Positions 1 to 6,306 are shown, counted from the stretch's first letter. The stretch is DNA of 11,503 bases from Actinomycetes bacterium (GCA_021791615.1 JAJYWG010000519.1:2094-13596); one strand, 5' to 3'. Program-made: numbers and translations. Notes: generated by a model not told the origin, from the letters alone.

Positions 1-1298
1 CGACGGCGAAAACCGCCGCGGGATCTCGGGTGCTCGTCGTCCCGACCAAGATGATGGAGCTGCTCCGGGTGGCGATCGAAGCGTTCCACACCGACCCCGA
101 CACCGGTGCCGTCGATCCGGCCGCCCGGCTGGTGCCCGGCATCCACGCGGGCGAGCAGGGCGGGCAGCTCGGCTACCAAAAGGCGCTGGCTGATGCCACC
201 AGCGACGAGGATCTCGGCACCAACGACCTCGGGTTCCGGGTCTCGTCCCACCTGTTGCGCAAGAGCTGCGCCACCGATTTGGCCTGGACGGCGGGGATCG
301 AGGACACGGTACGGCGCCGGTTCATGGGCCATCGGGCCGGGGAGGACGTCTTCGGGCGGATCTACACTCTTGACCACCCCGACGTCATACCGCTGGCCAA
401 GGTCGCCGCCCTGCTCGACGACAACATCGCCACCAGCATCGCCACGCTTCTCACCCCGACCACCCGGGGCATCCAATGGGGGAGAGCCAACCTGATCTTC
501 GCTCGCGCCGACCACGTGTGTGGAACTCTGGCCGAAGCAGGCTGGCAGGTCGAACCCGGTGGGGAGGACGACCCGCTGTGCGACGCCGCCCGGGTTGGCG
601 ACGAGTTGGGCATCGCATCCACCACGGCCCGGCGGTGGATGCGCGACGGCACGCTGCCCAGCATCGTCGCGCCCGACGCGAGTGGCGTACCTCGCCGCTG
701 GTGCCGTCTCAGTGATGTGTGGTCCCATCGGGACCACCTCACCAGCAAGATCCGGTTCCCGGACCTGGCTGAGCAGCTCGGCGTGCGCTACGACGAGCTG
801 TACCGCAGCATGCGCCACCTCGGCCTCGCCATCGACCAGCACCCCACCAGCCGGGAGTTCACCCTCACCGACGAACAGGCAGATGCCCTGCGGGCCGAAC
901 ACGAACGCGTCCGCGCCCTGCACCAACGCTCCATGAAGCTGCCGACCGCGGCCCGCCAGCTCAAGCTCACCTTCACCACCGTGCGGCTCCTCGCCCTCGG
1001 TGGCGACCTGGAGCTTGATCCCGAGACCGACACCAGCGGCGCCCGGTTCGTCACTCGCGCCTCGGTACAGGCCTGCTGGCTCGCCCGCACCGAGGCCAAG
1101 CGACACAAGGCCCGGCCGGTGGCCGCGGTGCCCTTCGCCGAAGTCCTGCGCTTCACCGGCCTTGGCCGACGGGCCGTGGTCGACCTCATCCGGGCAGGGG
1201 TCCTCGAAGAGCTGCCGGGCCGGCGGACGTGTGAGATCACCACGACCAGCCTCGAAGCGTGGCTGATGAACCACGGCAAGGACACGGCGAGGTGCTGA
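1..1298 (+). CDS. Tyrosine recombinase (integrase), 3' part, with tandem HTH tail
   Basis: The gene enters from the left edge; the first full in-frame codon is at base 3, so the GTG at 30 is not its true start. Counting residues from that GTG, the C-terminal catalytic part of a tyrosine recombinase is visible: HLLR at 74-77 (the HxxR box), GH at 100-101 and the presumed nucleophile Tyr112 in a RIYT context. The start of the visible reading frame (KTAAGSR then VP) resembles the stretch just after the first catalytic arginine. About 300 residues follow Tyr112, far more than usual. They contain several helix-turn-helix-like segments: about 185-240 (excisionase/MerR-like, with ARRWMRDGTLP), 243-285, 303-350 and 366-413. 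The family cuts and rejoins DNA at attachment sites, so the gene suggests an integrated element. The catalytic call is fairly sure; the role of the tail is unknown. Confidence 0.85.
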   Translation, partial: TAKTAAGSRVLVVPTKMMELLRVAIEAFHTDPDTGAVDPAARLVPGIHAGEQGGQLGYQKALADATSDEDLGTNDLGFRVSSHLLRKSCATDLAWTAGIEDTVRRRFMGHRAGEDVFGRIYTLDHPDVIPLAKVAALLDDNIATSIATLLTPTTRGIQWGRANLIFARADHVCGTLAEAGWQVEPGGEDDPLCDAARVGDELGIASTTARRWMRDGTLPSIVAPDASGVPRRWCRLSDVWSHRDHLTSKIRFPDLAEQLGVRYDELYRSMRHLGLAIDQHPTSREFTLTDEQADALRAEHERVRALHQRSMKLPTAARQLKLTFTTVRLLALGGDLELDPETDTSGARFVTRASVQACWLARTEAKRHKARPVAAVPFAEVLRFTGLGRRAVVDLIRAGVLEELPGRRTCEITTTSLEAWLMNHGKDTARC

Positions 1299-1327
1299 CA
1301 AGCGGTTGAAATTCGGACACGGCGTTA

Positions 1328-1348
1328 CGGTTACGAAACCGGATCCGG
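1328..1348. terminator. Weak hairpin and palindrome between convergent genes
   Basis: The 117 bases between the recombinase stop and the arsC stop hold a short hairpin, CGGTT-ACGA-AACCG (1328-1341), overlapping a perfect palindrome CCGGATCCGG (1339-1348). The position between two converging genes fits a termination region. There is no T-tract and the stems are short, so this is only a candidate. Confidence 0.22.
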
Positions 1349-1415
1349 GTCTGTGACCTACGGTGGAACCGCGGCGTCGGCCGGTCAATCACAGTCGTCT
1401 GCGGGATGCCAGCCG

Positions 1416-1853
1416 TCAGCTCCGCGGCGTCGGCGATGCTTCGGCGTGGGATTGGTTGAGCAGGTCATCGAGGAGCTTCACGACGCGCCGGTCGATGGCG
1501 TCGCGCACGGCCCGGACAGTCTCAATGGGTTGGCCGGCGGGGTCGGGGAGCTGCCAGTCGAGATACCGCTTGCCGGGGTAGACGGGACAAGTGTCGCCGC
1601 AGCCCATGGTGACGATGACGTCGGCTGTTTGGCCGGCTTCGGTCGTGAGGGGTTTGGGGTATTCGTGGCTGATATCGAGACCAACTTCGGCCATCGCCGC
1701 CACGACCGCTGGGTTGAGGGTGTCGGCCGGTTCGGACCCGGCCGAACGCACACGGACCCGGCCGGCGGCGTGATGGTCGAGAAGGGCGGCGGCCATCTGG
1801 GAGCGGCCGGCGTTGTGGATGCAGACGAAGAGCACTTCAGGCAGGTCGGTCAT
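1416..1853 (-). CDS. arsC: Arsenate reductase, low-molecular-weight phosphatase type
   Basis: 145 residues. It reduces As(V) to As(III) in the cytoplasm, feeding the Acr3 pump. The P-loop is CIHNAGRS, with nucleophile Cys11 and Arg17. The likely general acid is Asp104 in LPDPAG. Two further cysteines sit in GCGDTC (Cys85 and Cys89). This spacing and the HNAGRSQMAAAL stretch resemble the actinobacterial enzymes that use mycothiol and mycoredoxin, rather than the thioredoxin-coupled staphylococcal type. That assignment comes from remembered family patterns, not an alignment. The start ATG (1851-1853) overlaps the acr3 stop as ATGA, so the two are probably translationally coupled. It is the last gene of the operon arsI-acr3-arsC. 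The same frame stays open far upstream, but only this start gives the family length. Confidence 0.95.
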   Translation of the reverse strand: MTDLPEVLFVCIHNAGRSQMAAALLDHHAAGRVRVRSAGSEPADTLNPAVVAAMAEVGLDISHEYPKPLTTEAGQTADVIVTMGCGDTCPVYPGKRYLDWQLPDPAGQPIETVRAVRDAIDRRVVKLLDDLLNQSHAEASPTPRS

Positions 1854-2953
1854 GTCAGCTCCGGAGTTGGGTAGAAGCGGCGCCGAGCCCACAGGGCGAC
1901 GTAGACGAGGGCGACCAGGACGGGAACCTCGATGAGGGGGCCGACGACGCCGGCCAGCGCTTCGCCACTGGTCACGCCGAACACGCCGATACACACCGCG
2001 ATGGCCAGCTCGAAGTTGTTGCCTGCGGCGGTGAACGCCAAGGTGGCGGTCCGCTCGTAGGGCAGCCCGATCGCCCGACCGAGGGCGAACGCCCCGAACC
2101 ACATGACGGCGAAGTAGGCCAGCAGCGGCAGGGCGATCCGGACCACGTCGACGGGCCGTGCGGTGATGGTGTGGCCCTGGAGGGCGAAGAGGATGACGAT
2201 GGTGTAGAGCAACCCGTAGAGAGCGAAGGGCCCGAGACGAGGCAGCAGCGTTTCCTCGTACCAGTCCCGCCCCCGGGCCCGCTCGCCGATGGTTCGGGTC
2301 AGGAAGCCGGCGACGAGCGGGACGCCCAAAAAGATGGCGACGGTCTCGGCGATGCGACCGATCGACAGGTGCAGGCCGACGGTGGACAAGCCCAGCCAAC
2401 CGGGGAGGACCTGCAAGTAGAAGTAGCCGAGGAAGGAGAAGGCGACGATCTGGAACAGCGAGTTGATGGCCACGAGAACCGCAGCGGCCTCGCGGTCGCC
2501 GCAGGACAGGTCGTTCCAGATCAACACCATGGCGATGCAGCGGGCCAGGCCGACGATGATCAGCCCGGTCCGGTACGTCGGCTGATCGGGCAGCAGCAGC
2601 CACGCCAGAGCGAACATGACCGCCGGACCCACCACCCAGTTCAGCACCAGCGACGAGACCAGCATGCGCCGGTCCCGGCTGACCGAGCCGAGTTGGCTGT
2701 AGCGGACCTTCGCCAGCACCGGGTACATCATCACCAGCAGGCCGACGAAGATCGGCAGCGACGTCCCCTGGGTGACCTGGATGGCATTGAGGTGCCGGTT
2801 CAGGCTCGGGATCGCCCGGCCGAGGCCGATCCCGACGGCCATGGCGGCGATGATCCATATCGGCAGGAAACGATCGAGGAATGACAGCCGGGCGACGACC
2901 GGCGCTTCTGGGTCTGCTGGGATGGCCGGCCGCTCGCTGACCACGTCGCTCAC
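1850..2953 (-). CDS. acr3: Acr3-type arsenite efflux permease
   Basis: 367 residues from the GTG at 2951-2953. It exports arsenite across the cytoplasmic membrane using the proton gradient. About ten hydrophobic segments are visible, the first at about 27-46. The Acr3 signatures are present: GLARCIAMVLIWND with Cys139, and AGNNFELAIAV with Glu315. Both lie ten residues after the conserved Cys129/Glu305 pair described for Alkaliphilus Acr3, as I recall it. The start was chosen because GGAGG lies four bases upstream, the protein then has the usual family length, and the 26-base gap to arsI is preserved. A much longer open frame running upstream only shadows arsI. The stop overlaps the arsC start by four bases. 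Expression should depend on the promoter at 3496-3524. Confidence 0.95.
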   Translation of the reverse strand: MSDVVSERPAIPADPEAPVVARLSFLDRFLPIWIIAAMAVGIGLGRAIPSLNRHLNAIQVTQGTSLPIFVGLLVMMYPVLAKVRYSQLGSVSRDRRMLVSSLVLNWVVGPAVMFALAWLLLPDQPTYRTGLIIVGLARCIAMVLIWNDLSCGDREAAAVLVAINSLFQIVAFSFLGYFYLQVLPGWLGLSTVGLHLSIGRIAETVAIFLGVPLVAGFLTRTIGERARGRDWYEETLLPRLGPFALYGLLYTIVILFALQGHTITARPVDVVRIALPLLAYFAVMWFGAFALGRAIGLPYERTATLAFTAAGNNFELAIAVCIGVFGVTSGEALAGVVGPLIEVPVLVALVYVALWARRRFYPTPELT

Positions 2954-2979
2954 CGGGCCTCCAGCATCGAGCGATCCGC

Positions 2980-3456
2980 TCAGCCGCACGAGCCGCCCCC
3001 AGTGGCCGCGGCCGGGGCCAGATCCGGGCGGGTGGCGCAGCACGCCGCCTCGCCCGGCGCCGCCGAGCGCAAGCGCCCGGCAGGCATGTCGGTGTCGGCC
3101 AGCACGGTGTAGATCTCCCACGGCTCGCCGCCGGGGCCGTCGACCCACACCTTGTCCTGCACCGCGTAGCAGCACGCCGTCTGCTCTTCGGTCGCCGTTG
3201 CAAGCCCGGCCGCGGCCAGGCGCTTCTGAGCGGCGGAGACCTCCTTGGTGCTCGGGACCTCGACACCCAGGTGGTTCAAGGTTCCCGGAGTCTGGTTCGC
3301 ATCTTCGATCAGGACGAGCTTGAGCGGCGGATCGACCACCGCGAAGTTGGCATAGCCGGGGCGAACCTTCGCCGGCTCGGTGGCGAACAACTTCGAGTAG
3401 AAGCTGATCGCCTCGTCGAGGTCGGCCACATTCAATGCCAGCTGCACACGGGACAC
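2980..3456 (-). CDS. arsI: ArsI-type C-As lyase (glyoxalase/VOC fold, CadI family)
   Basis: 158 residues from a GTG start with AGGAGG nine bases upstream. ArsI is an Fe(II)-dependent dioxygenase that cleaves the C-As bond of trivalent methyl- or aromatic arsenicals, releasing arsenite. The visible VOC metal ligands are Gln5, His62 (NHLGVEV) and Glu114 (EPWEIYT). A vicinal cysteine pair, Cys95-Cys96 (ACCYAVQDK), matches the organoarsenical-binding pair described for Thermomonospora ArsI. The C-terminal tail adds Cys139-Cys140 and Cys157. The protein is often annotated as cadmium-induced CadI; the metal triad, cysteine pair and ars-operon position favour ArsI. It is the first gene of the operon and its product As(III) would leave through Acr3, encoded 26 bases downstream. 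Confidence 0.9.
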   Translation of the reverse strand: MSRVQLALNVADLDEAISFYSKLFATEPAKVRPGYANFAVVDPPLKLVLIEDANQTPGTLNHLGVEVPSTKEVSAAQKRLAAAGLATATEEQTACCYAVQDKVWVDGPGGEPWEIYTVLADTDMPAGRLRSAAPGEAACCATRPDLAPAAATGGGSCG

Positions 3457-3487
3457 GGTTCACGTCCTCCTGATAGATTCATCTCTG

Positions 3488-3514
3488 TCGATACCAGTAT
3501 CCACTCTATATCGA
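3488..3514. promoter_or_regulatory. Candidate ArsR operator between arsR and arsI
   Basis: An inverted repeat TCGATA (3488-3493) / TATCGA (3509-3514) encloses a second, perfect dyad GATAC-CA-GTATC (3490-3501). Together they cover the -10 and most of the spacer of the arsI promoter. A repressor bound here would block the operon and probably arsR too. Which dyad ArsR would use is not decidable from sequence alone. Confidence 0.45.
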
Positions 3515-3524
3515 TGTCTGTCAA
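3496..3524 (-). promoter_or_regulatory. Sigma70-like promoter of arsI-acr3-arsC
   Basis: Reading the minus strand, a perfect -35 TTGACA (3524-3519) is followed by a 17-base spacer and the -10-like hexamer GATACT (3501-3496). Transcription would start near 3489, giving a short leader before the AGGAGG and GTG start of arsI. The -35 is ideal and the -10 matches four of six positions. No equally clear promoter for the divergent arsR was found. Confidence 0.6.
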
Positions 3525-3544
3525 TCAGTTGAGAGGAGTGTGGG

Positions 3545-3889
3545 ATGGCCCGTGGCGTCATGTGCTCCCAGCCGAGCGACGAGCGGCTCTGCTGCGCATC
3601 GCTGGTCGACGCCCCGCTCAGCGACGATGACGCCCACGAGATGGCTCGGGTCCTGGCAGCGCTCGCGGACCCGGTGAGGCTCCGCCTGCTCTCGTTGGTT
3701 GCCTCCCGCTCCGAGGTCTGCTCGTGCGACCTCGAAAGCCCCCTGGCCAAGAGCCAGCCCACCATCTCGCACCACACCAAGGTCCTGGCCGACGTCGGCC
3801 TTCTCGTCGGCGAAAAGCGAGGTCGCTGGACCTGGTGGCGTCTCGCCCCCGACCGCCTCGCCGCCATCCGCCAGGCCCTCGGCGGCTGA
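3545..3889 (+). CDS. arsR: ArsR-family As(III)-responsive repressor
   Basis: 114 residues. ATG start with AGGAG six bases upstream. This is an ArsR/SmtB winged-helix repressor that leaves DNA when it binds arsenite. The core runs from about residue 30 to 110: LADPVRLRLLSLV, then EVCSCDL, then the recognition helix around SQPTISHHTKVL. Cysteines are Cys7, the pair Cys16-Cys17, Cys59 and Cys61. The N-terminal pair plus a cysteine near 55-60 recalls the three-cysteine As(III) site of Corynebacterium glutamicum ArsR (Cys15, Cys16 and Cys55 from the partner subunit). Cys59-x-Cys61 also resembles the classical CxC site, so either or both could be used. Divergent from arsI-acr3-arsC across 88 bases, which is the standard arrangement for autoregulation plus operon control. 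Confidence 0.93.
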   Translation: MARGVMCSQPSDERLCCASLVDAPLSDDDAHEMARVLAALADPVRLRLLSLVASRSEVCSCDLESPLAKSQPTISHHTKVLADVGLLVGEKRGRWTWWRLAPDRLAAIRQALGG

Positions 3890-3903
3890 GCGGCCACCTT
3901 GGG

Positions 3904-3914
3904 TAACCGATGAA
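3904..3914 (+). repeat. 11-base direct repeat, left copy (possible target duplication)
   Basis: TAACCGATGAA here is repeated exactly at 4003-4013. This copy ends one base before the left inverted end of the miniature element; the other begins directly after the right end. The placement suggests a target-site duplication. Confidence 0.6.
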
Positions 3915-3915
3915 C

Positions 3916-4002
3916 GGGTTCTCCACTTTGGCGGAGTCGTCCAGGAAATGTGAGCAGAGACCGGCCCGCTCACCAGGGCTCCTCCGGTTAGATGGAGAAC
4001 CC
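3916..4002. mobile_element. MITE-like miniature element or IS-end remnant
   Basis: 87 bases begin with GGGTTCTCCA and end with its exact reverse complement TGGAGAACCC. The similarity continues inward imperfectly: about 11 of the next 20 positions agree when one end is reverse-complemented. An inner dyad TGAGC (3951-3955) / GCTCA (3968-3972) lets most of the element fold on itself. It is bracketed by 11-base direct repeats, with one extra C on the left. It contains no gene, so it would need a transposase from elsewhere. I cannot assign an IS family. It sits in the gap between the converging arsR and second arsR-like gene, so it interrupts no reading frame. A chance dyad in a termination region is the alternative. 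Confidence 0.5.
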
Positions 4003-4013
4003 TAACCGATGAA
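4003..4013 (+). repeat. 11-base direct repeat, right copy
   Basis: Exact copy of the repeat at 3904-3914, starting at the base after the right inverted end of the miniature element. Its first bases also form a 7-base hairpin arm, CGGTTAG (3985-3991) / CTAACCG (4002-4008). Confidence 0.6.
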
Positions 4014-4023
4014 ACCATTTGTG

Positions 4024-4041
4024 AACTTCGGGCTCGAAGTT
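4024..4041 (-). terminator. Hairpin downstream of the second arsR-like gene
   Basis: A perfect 7-base stem with a 4-base loop, AACTTCG-GGCT-CGAAGTT, lies about 15 bases beyond the minus-strand stop at 4056. No T-tract follows on either strand, so this would be a non-canonical, possibly bidirectional, terminator between the converging genes. Confidence 0.42.
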
Positions 4042-4055
4042 GACGTCCGGTCCCC

Positions 4056-4364
4056 TCAGCAAGGCCGGCGCCGGTCGGCTGCCCCCGACGCAGAGCGGGC
4101 CAGCGCGCTCAGTTCGTTGGCGAGCGCGGCGAGCGGCTCGGGGCGTAGCCGGTAGTAGGTGAACCGGCCGCACGGCTCGGTGTCGACCCATCCGGCGTCG
4201 CGCAGCACCCGTAGGTGGTGCGACACCGTGGTCTGCCCGGCCCCGGTCTCCTCGACCAGGTGACAGGTGCACATGGTCGCCTCGGCCAGCAGGGCCACGA
4301 TCCGGGCCCGGAGCGGGTCGGCCAGCACCCGGACTGAATCGTGAAGATCGATCGTCGTCAACAT
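4056..4364 (-). CDS. ArsR/SmtB-family repressor (second copy, CxC type)
   Basis: 102 residues. ATG start with a weak AAAGG eight bases upstream. It is a winged-helix metalloregulator: LADPLRARIVALL near the N terminus, then MCTCHL, then QTTVSHHLRVLRDAGWV as recognition helix, then the beta-wing CGRFTYYRL. Cys32-x-Cys34 matches the first two arsenic ligands of plasmid R773 ArsR (Cys32, Cys34, Cys37); position 37 is valine, so the third ligand is missing or differs. Other cysteines are Cys64 in the wing and Cys102 at the very end. It has no N-terminal cysteine pair, unlike the ArsR at 3545-3889, so the two are not recent duplicates. It is the last gene of the operon with the phosphate transporter, 27 bases after the DNA-binding gene. 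Sensing of As(III) is likely but other thiophilic metals remain possible. Confidence 0.88.
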   Translation of the reverse strand: MLTTIDLHDSVRVLADPLRARIVALLAEATMCTCHLVEETGAGQTTVSHHLRVLRDAGWVDTEPCGRFTYYRLRPEPLAALANELSALARSASGAADRRRPC

Positions 4365-4391
4365 TGGTTGGGCCTTTCGTGGCGGCGAATA

Positions 4392-4760
4392 TCAGAGGTC
4401 GACGATGTAGCCGTAACCCCGCACCGAGCGGATATAGCGGGGGTGGTGAGGATCGACCTCCAAGCGTCGACGCAAGCGAACCATGTAGACCGAAATGCTT
4501 TTCGCCGGGGCGCCCTCTGGTCCCCATACCCGTTCGATCAGCTCGTCTTGGCTGACGATCCGACCCGCGCAGTGCATGAGCACCGCCAGAATGCCGAGCT
4601 CCTTGGGCGTAAGAGGAACCGGACGCCCTCGGGCGACGGTGACCAGGTGGGCGGCGAGGTTCAACTCGACCTCCCTGACCCGCAACACCGGCGGATCAGG
4701 GAGGTCGACGCCTCCAAAGTCAGCCTCGGATCTGTCTTGTGCCACAGACACGGTGGTCAT
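4392..4760 (-). CDS. Receiver-less OmpR/PhoB-type winged-helix DNA-binding protein
   Basis: 122 residues from the ATG at 4758-4760, seven bases after the transporter stop. Residues about 25-122 form a complete Trans_reg_C domain: LTPKELGILAVLM, GRIVSQDELIERVWG, the recognition helix around SISVYMVRLRRRL, and the terminal hairpin YIRSVRGYGYIV. This closely resembles the C-terminal half of RegX3/PhoP/PhoB response regulators. The N-terminal 24 residues are too short for a receiver, and no phosphoacceptor aspartate module precedes it: the upstream DNA codes for the transporter. The start is not a truncation artefact, because the ATG is preserved right behind the preceding stop. A longer in-frame ATG at 4793 would overlap the transporter. 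It may bind PHO-box-like DNA such as 6307-6350 without needing phosphorylation; that is inference. No strong ribosome site is seen. Confidence 0.85.
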   Translation of the reverse strand: MTTVSVAQDRSEADFGGVDLPDPPVLRVREVELNLAAHLVTVARGRPVPLTPKELGILAVLMHCAGRIVSQDELIERVWGPEGAPAKSISVYMVRLRRRLEVDPHHPRYIRSVRGYGYIVDL

Positions 4761-4767
4761 CGCCAGA

Positions 4768-6201
4768 TCACACCGCCGCAGCCGCCGGGACACCGGCCGG
4801 TTCGATCTCGGCCGAGGCCTCCTCGAGGGTCTGGCCCTTGGGTTCGGGTAGGGCGACCAGGGTCAGGAGGATGCCGACTGCGGAGACCGCAGCCATCATG
4901 CCCATGACTCCGCTGATCCCGACCGATTTGAGGAGATGAGGTACGAAGAGTGCCCCGAGGAAGGCCCCGAACTTCCCGCCTGCCGCCGATATGCCGTCAC
5001 CCATGCCCCGGATGGAGGTGGGGAAGATCTCCGAGGGGAACACGAAGGTGGTCTCGTTGGGGCCGAACTCGATGAAGAAGTAGCTGATGGCAAACAGGCC
5101 AAGGAACAGGGCGGTGTTCTTCACGGCACCGGGGATCAGCCAGATGCCTCCGAAGGCCAGGGCCATGACGAGAAACCCCTGCCACTGGATCCGCTTGCGC
5201 CCCAGGCGGTCCATCAACCAGACCGCCACCCAGTATCCCGGGACCGCGGCCACGGTGAAGATGGCGAGCGAGATGAGGGTGTGGGAGAGCAGGCTCCCGC
5301 GGGGCTGGAGCTGCTTCAAGATCAGTGGGCTGGAGACCGAGTTGCCATAGAAGGCGATGTCCATCAAGAACCAACTCCCCGCCGTGCCGATGAGACGCAG
5401 CAGATACGGTTTGGAGGTCAGGCGCTTCCGCAGGTCGGAGGTCGCCGCGACTGGTGCGGGGCGATGCCCGTTGCCGGTTGTCGCCTGGCCGTTGGCCGCC
5501 GAGACCTCGCCGGTCACCCACTCGACCGTCTTGGTCGTCTCCGCCACGTCGCCGCGGACGCTCAAGGTGTACCGGGGGGTCTCTCGGATCTTGCGGCGCA
5601 GGTAGACCACCGACAGGGCGGGAACAGCCCCGAGGCCGAGCATCAGCCGCCAGGCGATCCCGTTGGGCACCCCTGCTCCGAGGAAGATGGCAGCGATGGC
5701 CGGTCCGGCCATCAGGCCGAAGCCCTGCATGGCGAACACCGTGCCCACCAGGCGCCCCCGCGACTTCTTGTTGGCGTACTCGGACGTGATCACGGCCGAC
5801 GTGGCGTAGTCGCCGCCCACCCCGATGCCGACCAGGATCCGGAAGATGAACAGCGACGTGAAGTTCCACGAGAAGGCGGTGAGGATGGCGCCCACCGCCA
5901 GCAGGGCCACTTCCAAGCCGTAGACCTTCTTGCGTCCGAGGCGGTCCATCAGCTTGCCGAAGGTGAGCGCCCCGAGCACCGACGCCAATAGCGAGATGGA
6001 GTTGAGCAGCGAGATCTGGTTCGTGTTCAAGCGGAAGATCGGGGTCAGGATGACGGTGACCGTGCCGATGATGAACAGGTCATAGGCGTCGGTGAAGAAA
6101 CCCATGCCGGCGGTGAGCACCGTGAGCCAGTGCTTGCGGCCCACCTCGGCCTCGTCGAGCGGTCGATACAGGTCGGTGATCGACGCTGCGTTCTCGGTCA
6201 C
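4768..6201 (-). CDS. MFS phosphate:H+ symporter, PHS (Pho84) family
   Basis: 477 residues from the GTG at 6199-6201, with GGAGG eleven bases upstream; an in-frame GTG at 6210 is too close to that site. About twelve membrane segments with a long central loop (about 205-262). PHS signatures are clear: GFFTDAYDLF (35-43), GGDY (129-132), FAMQGFG (156-162), WFLMDIAFYG (277-286), PNETTF (381-386) and GISAAGGK (403-410). The residues that hold phosphate in the fungal transporter PiPT (Tyr150, Gln177, Trp320, Asp324, Tyr328, Asn431, as I recall them) have counterparts Tyr132, Gln159, Trp277, Asp281, Tyr285 and Asn382, and Asp38, Asp131 and Lys410 also fit. It should import inorganic phosphate and perhaps arsenate. 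First gene of an operon with a PhoB-type DNA-binding protein and an ArsR-like repressor; a PHO-box-like array lies 106-149 bases upstream. Confidence 0.88.
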   Translation of the reverse strand: MTENAASITDLYRPLDEAEVGRKHWLTVLTAGMGFFTDAYDLFIIGTVTVILTPIFRLNTNQISLLNSISLLASVLGALTFGKLMDRLGRKKVYGLEVALLAVGAILTAFSWNFTSLFIFRILVGIGVGGDYATSAVITSEYANKKSRGRLVGTVFAMQGFGLMAGPAIAAIFLGAGVPNGIAWRLMLGLGAVPALSVVYLRRKIRETPRYTLSVRGDVAETTKTVEWVTGEVSAANGQATTGNGHRPAPVAATSDLRKRLTSKPYLLRLIGTAGSWFLMDIAFYGNSVSSPLILKQLQPRGSLLSHTLISLAIFTVAAVPGYWVAVWLMDRLGRKRIQWQGFLVMALAFGGIWLIPGAVKNTALFLGLFAISYFFIEFGPNETTFVFPSEIFPTSIRGMGDGISAAGGKFGAFLGALFVPHLLKSVGISGVMGMMAAVSAVGILLTLVALPEPKGQTLEEASAEIEPAGVPAAAAV

Positions 6202-6249
6202 GGTCGGCACTCCCTCCCCCGTCCTCACACATCGACGGGCGCTTACGTC

Positions 6250-6265
6250 ATCAGCCTTCGCTGAT
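6250..6265. promoter_or_regulatory. Dyad upstream of the phosphate transporter gene
   Basis: A perfect ATCAGC-CTTC-GCTGAT dyad lies about 50 bases upstream of the transporter start and downstream of the PHO-like array. An extra GTC/GAC pair lies outside it with a two-base offset. It could be an operator for the ArsR-like protein of the same operon or a leader hairpin. Only the symmetry is seen. Confidence 0.35.
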
Positions 6266-6306
6266 ACGACACCAGGATGACGGGAGCGGGTAACCCCAAC
6301 GTGATC

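Noticed and set aside
30..1298. The recombinase as a complete gene starting at the GTG at base 30
   Set aside because: The frame is open to the window edge and the first catalytic arginine region would be missing, so the gene is cut by the window.
2171..2884. Plus-strand open frame opposite acr3
   Set aside because: The translation is a low-complexity Glu/Asp/Gln/Arg-rich string typical of the antisense of a membrane protein gene in GC-rich DNA.
3901..3993. Integron attC-like site
   Set aside because: GTTAGAT at 3987-3993 fits GTTRRRY, but the left partner GGGTAAC fits RYYYAAC poorly, and the direct-repeat/inverted-end pattern is explained better by a miniature element.
4936..5991. Plus-strand open frame of about 350 residues opposite the phosphate transporter
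   Set aside because: It is the antisense shadow of the transporter, with no motif, and the transporter's substrate residues are all intact on the minus strand.
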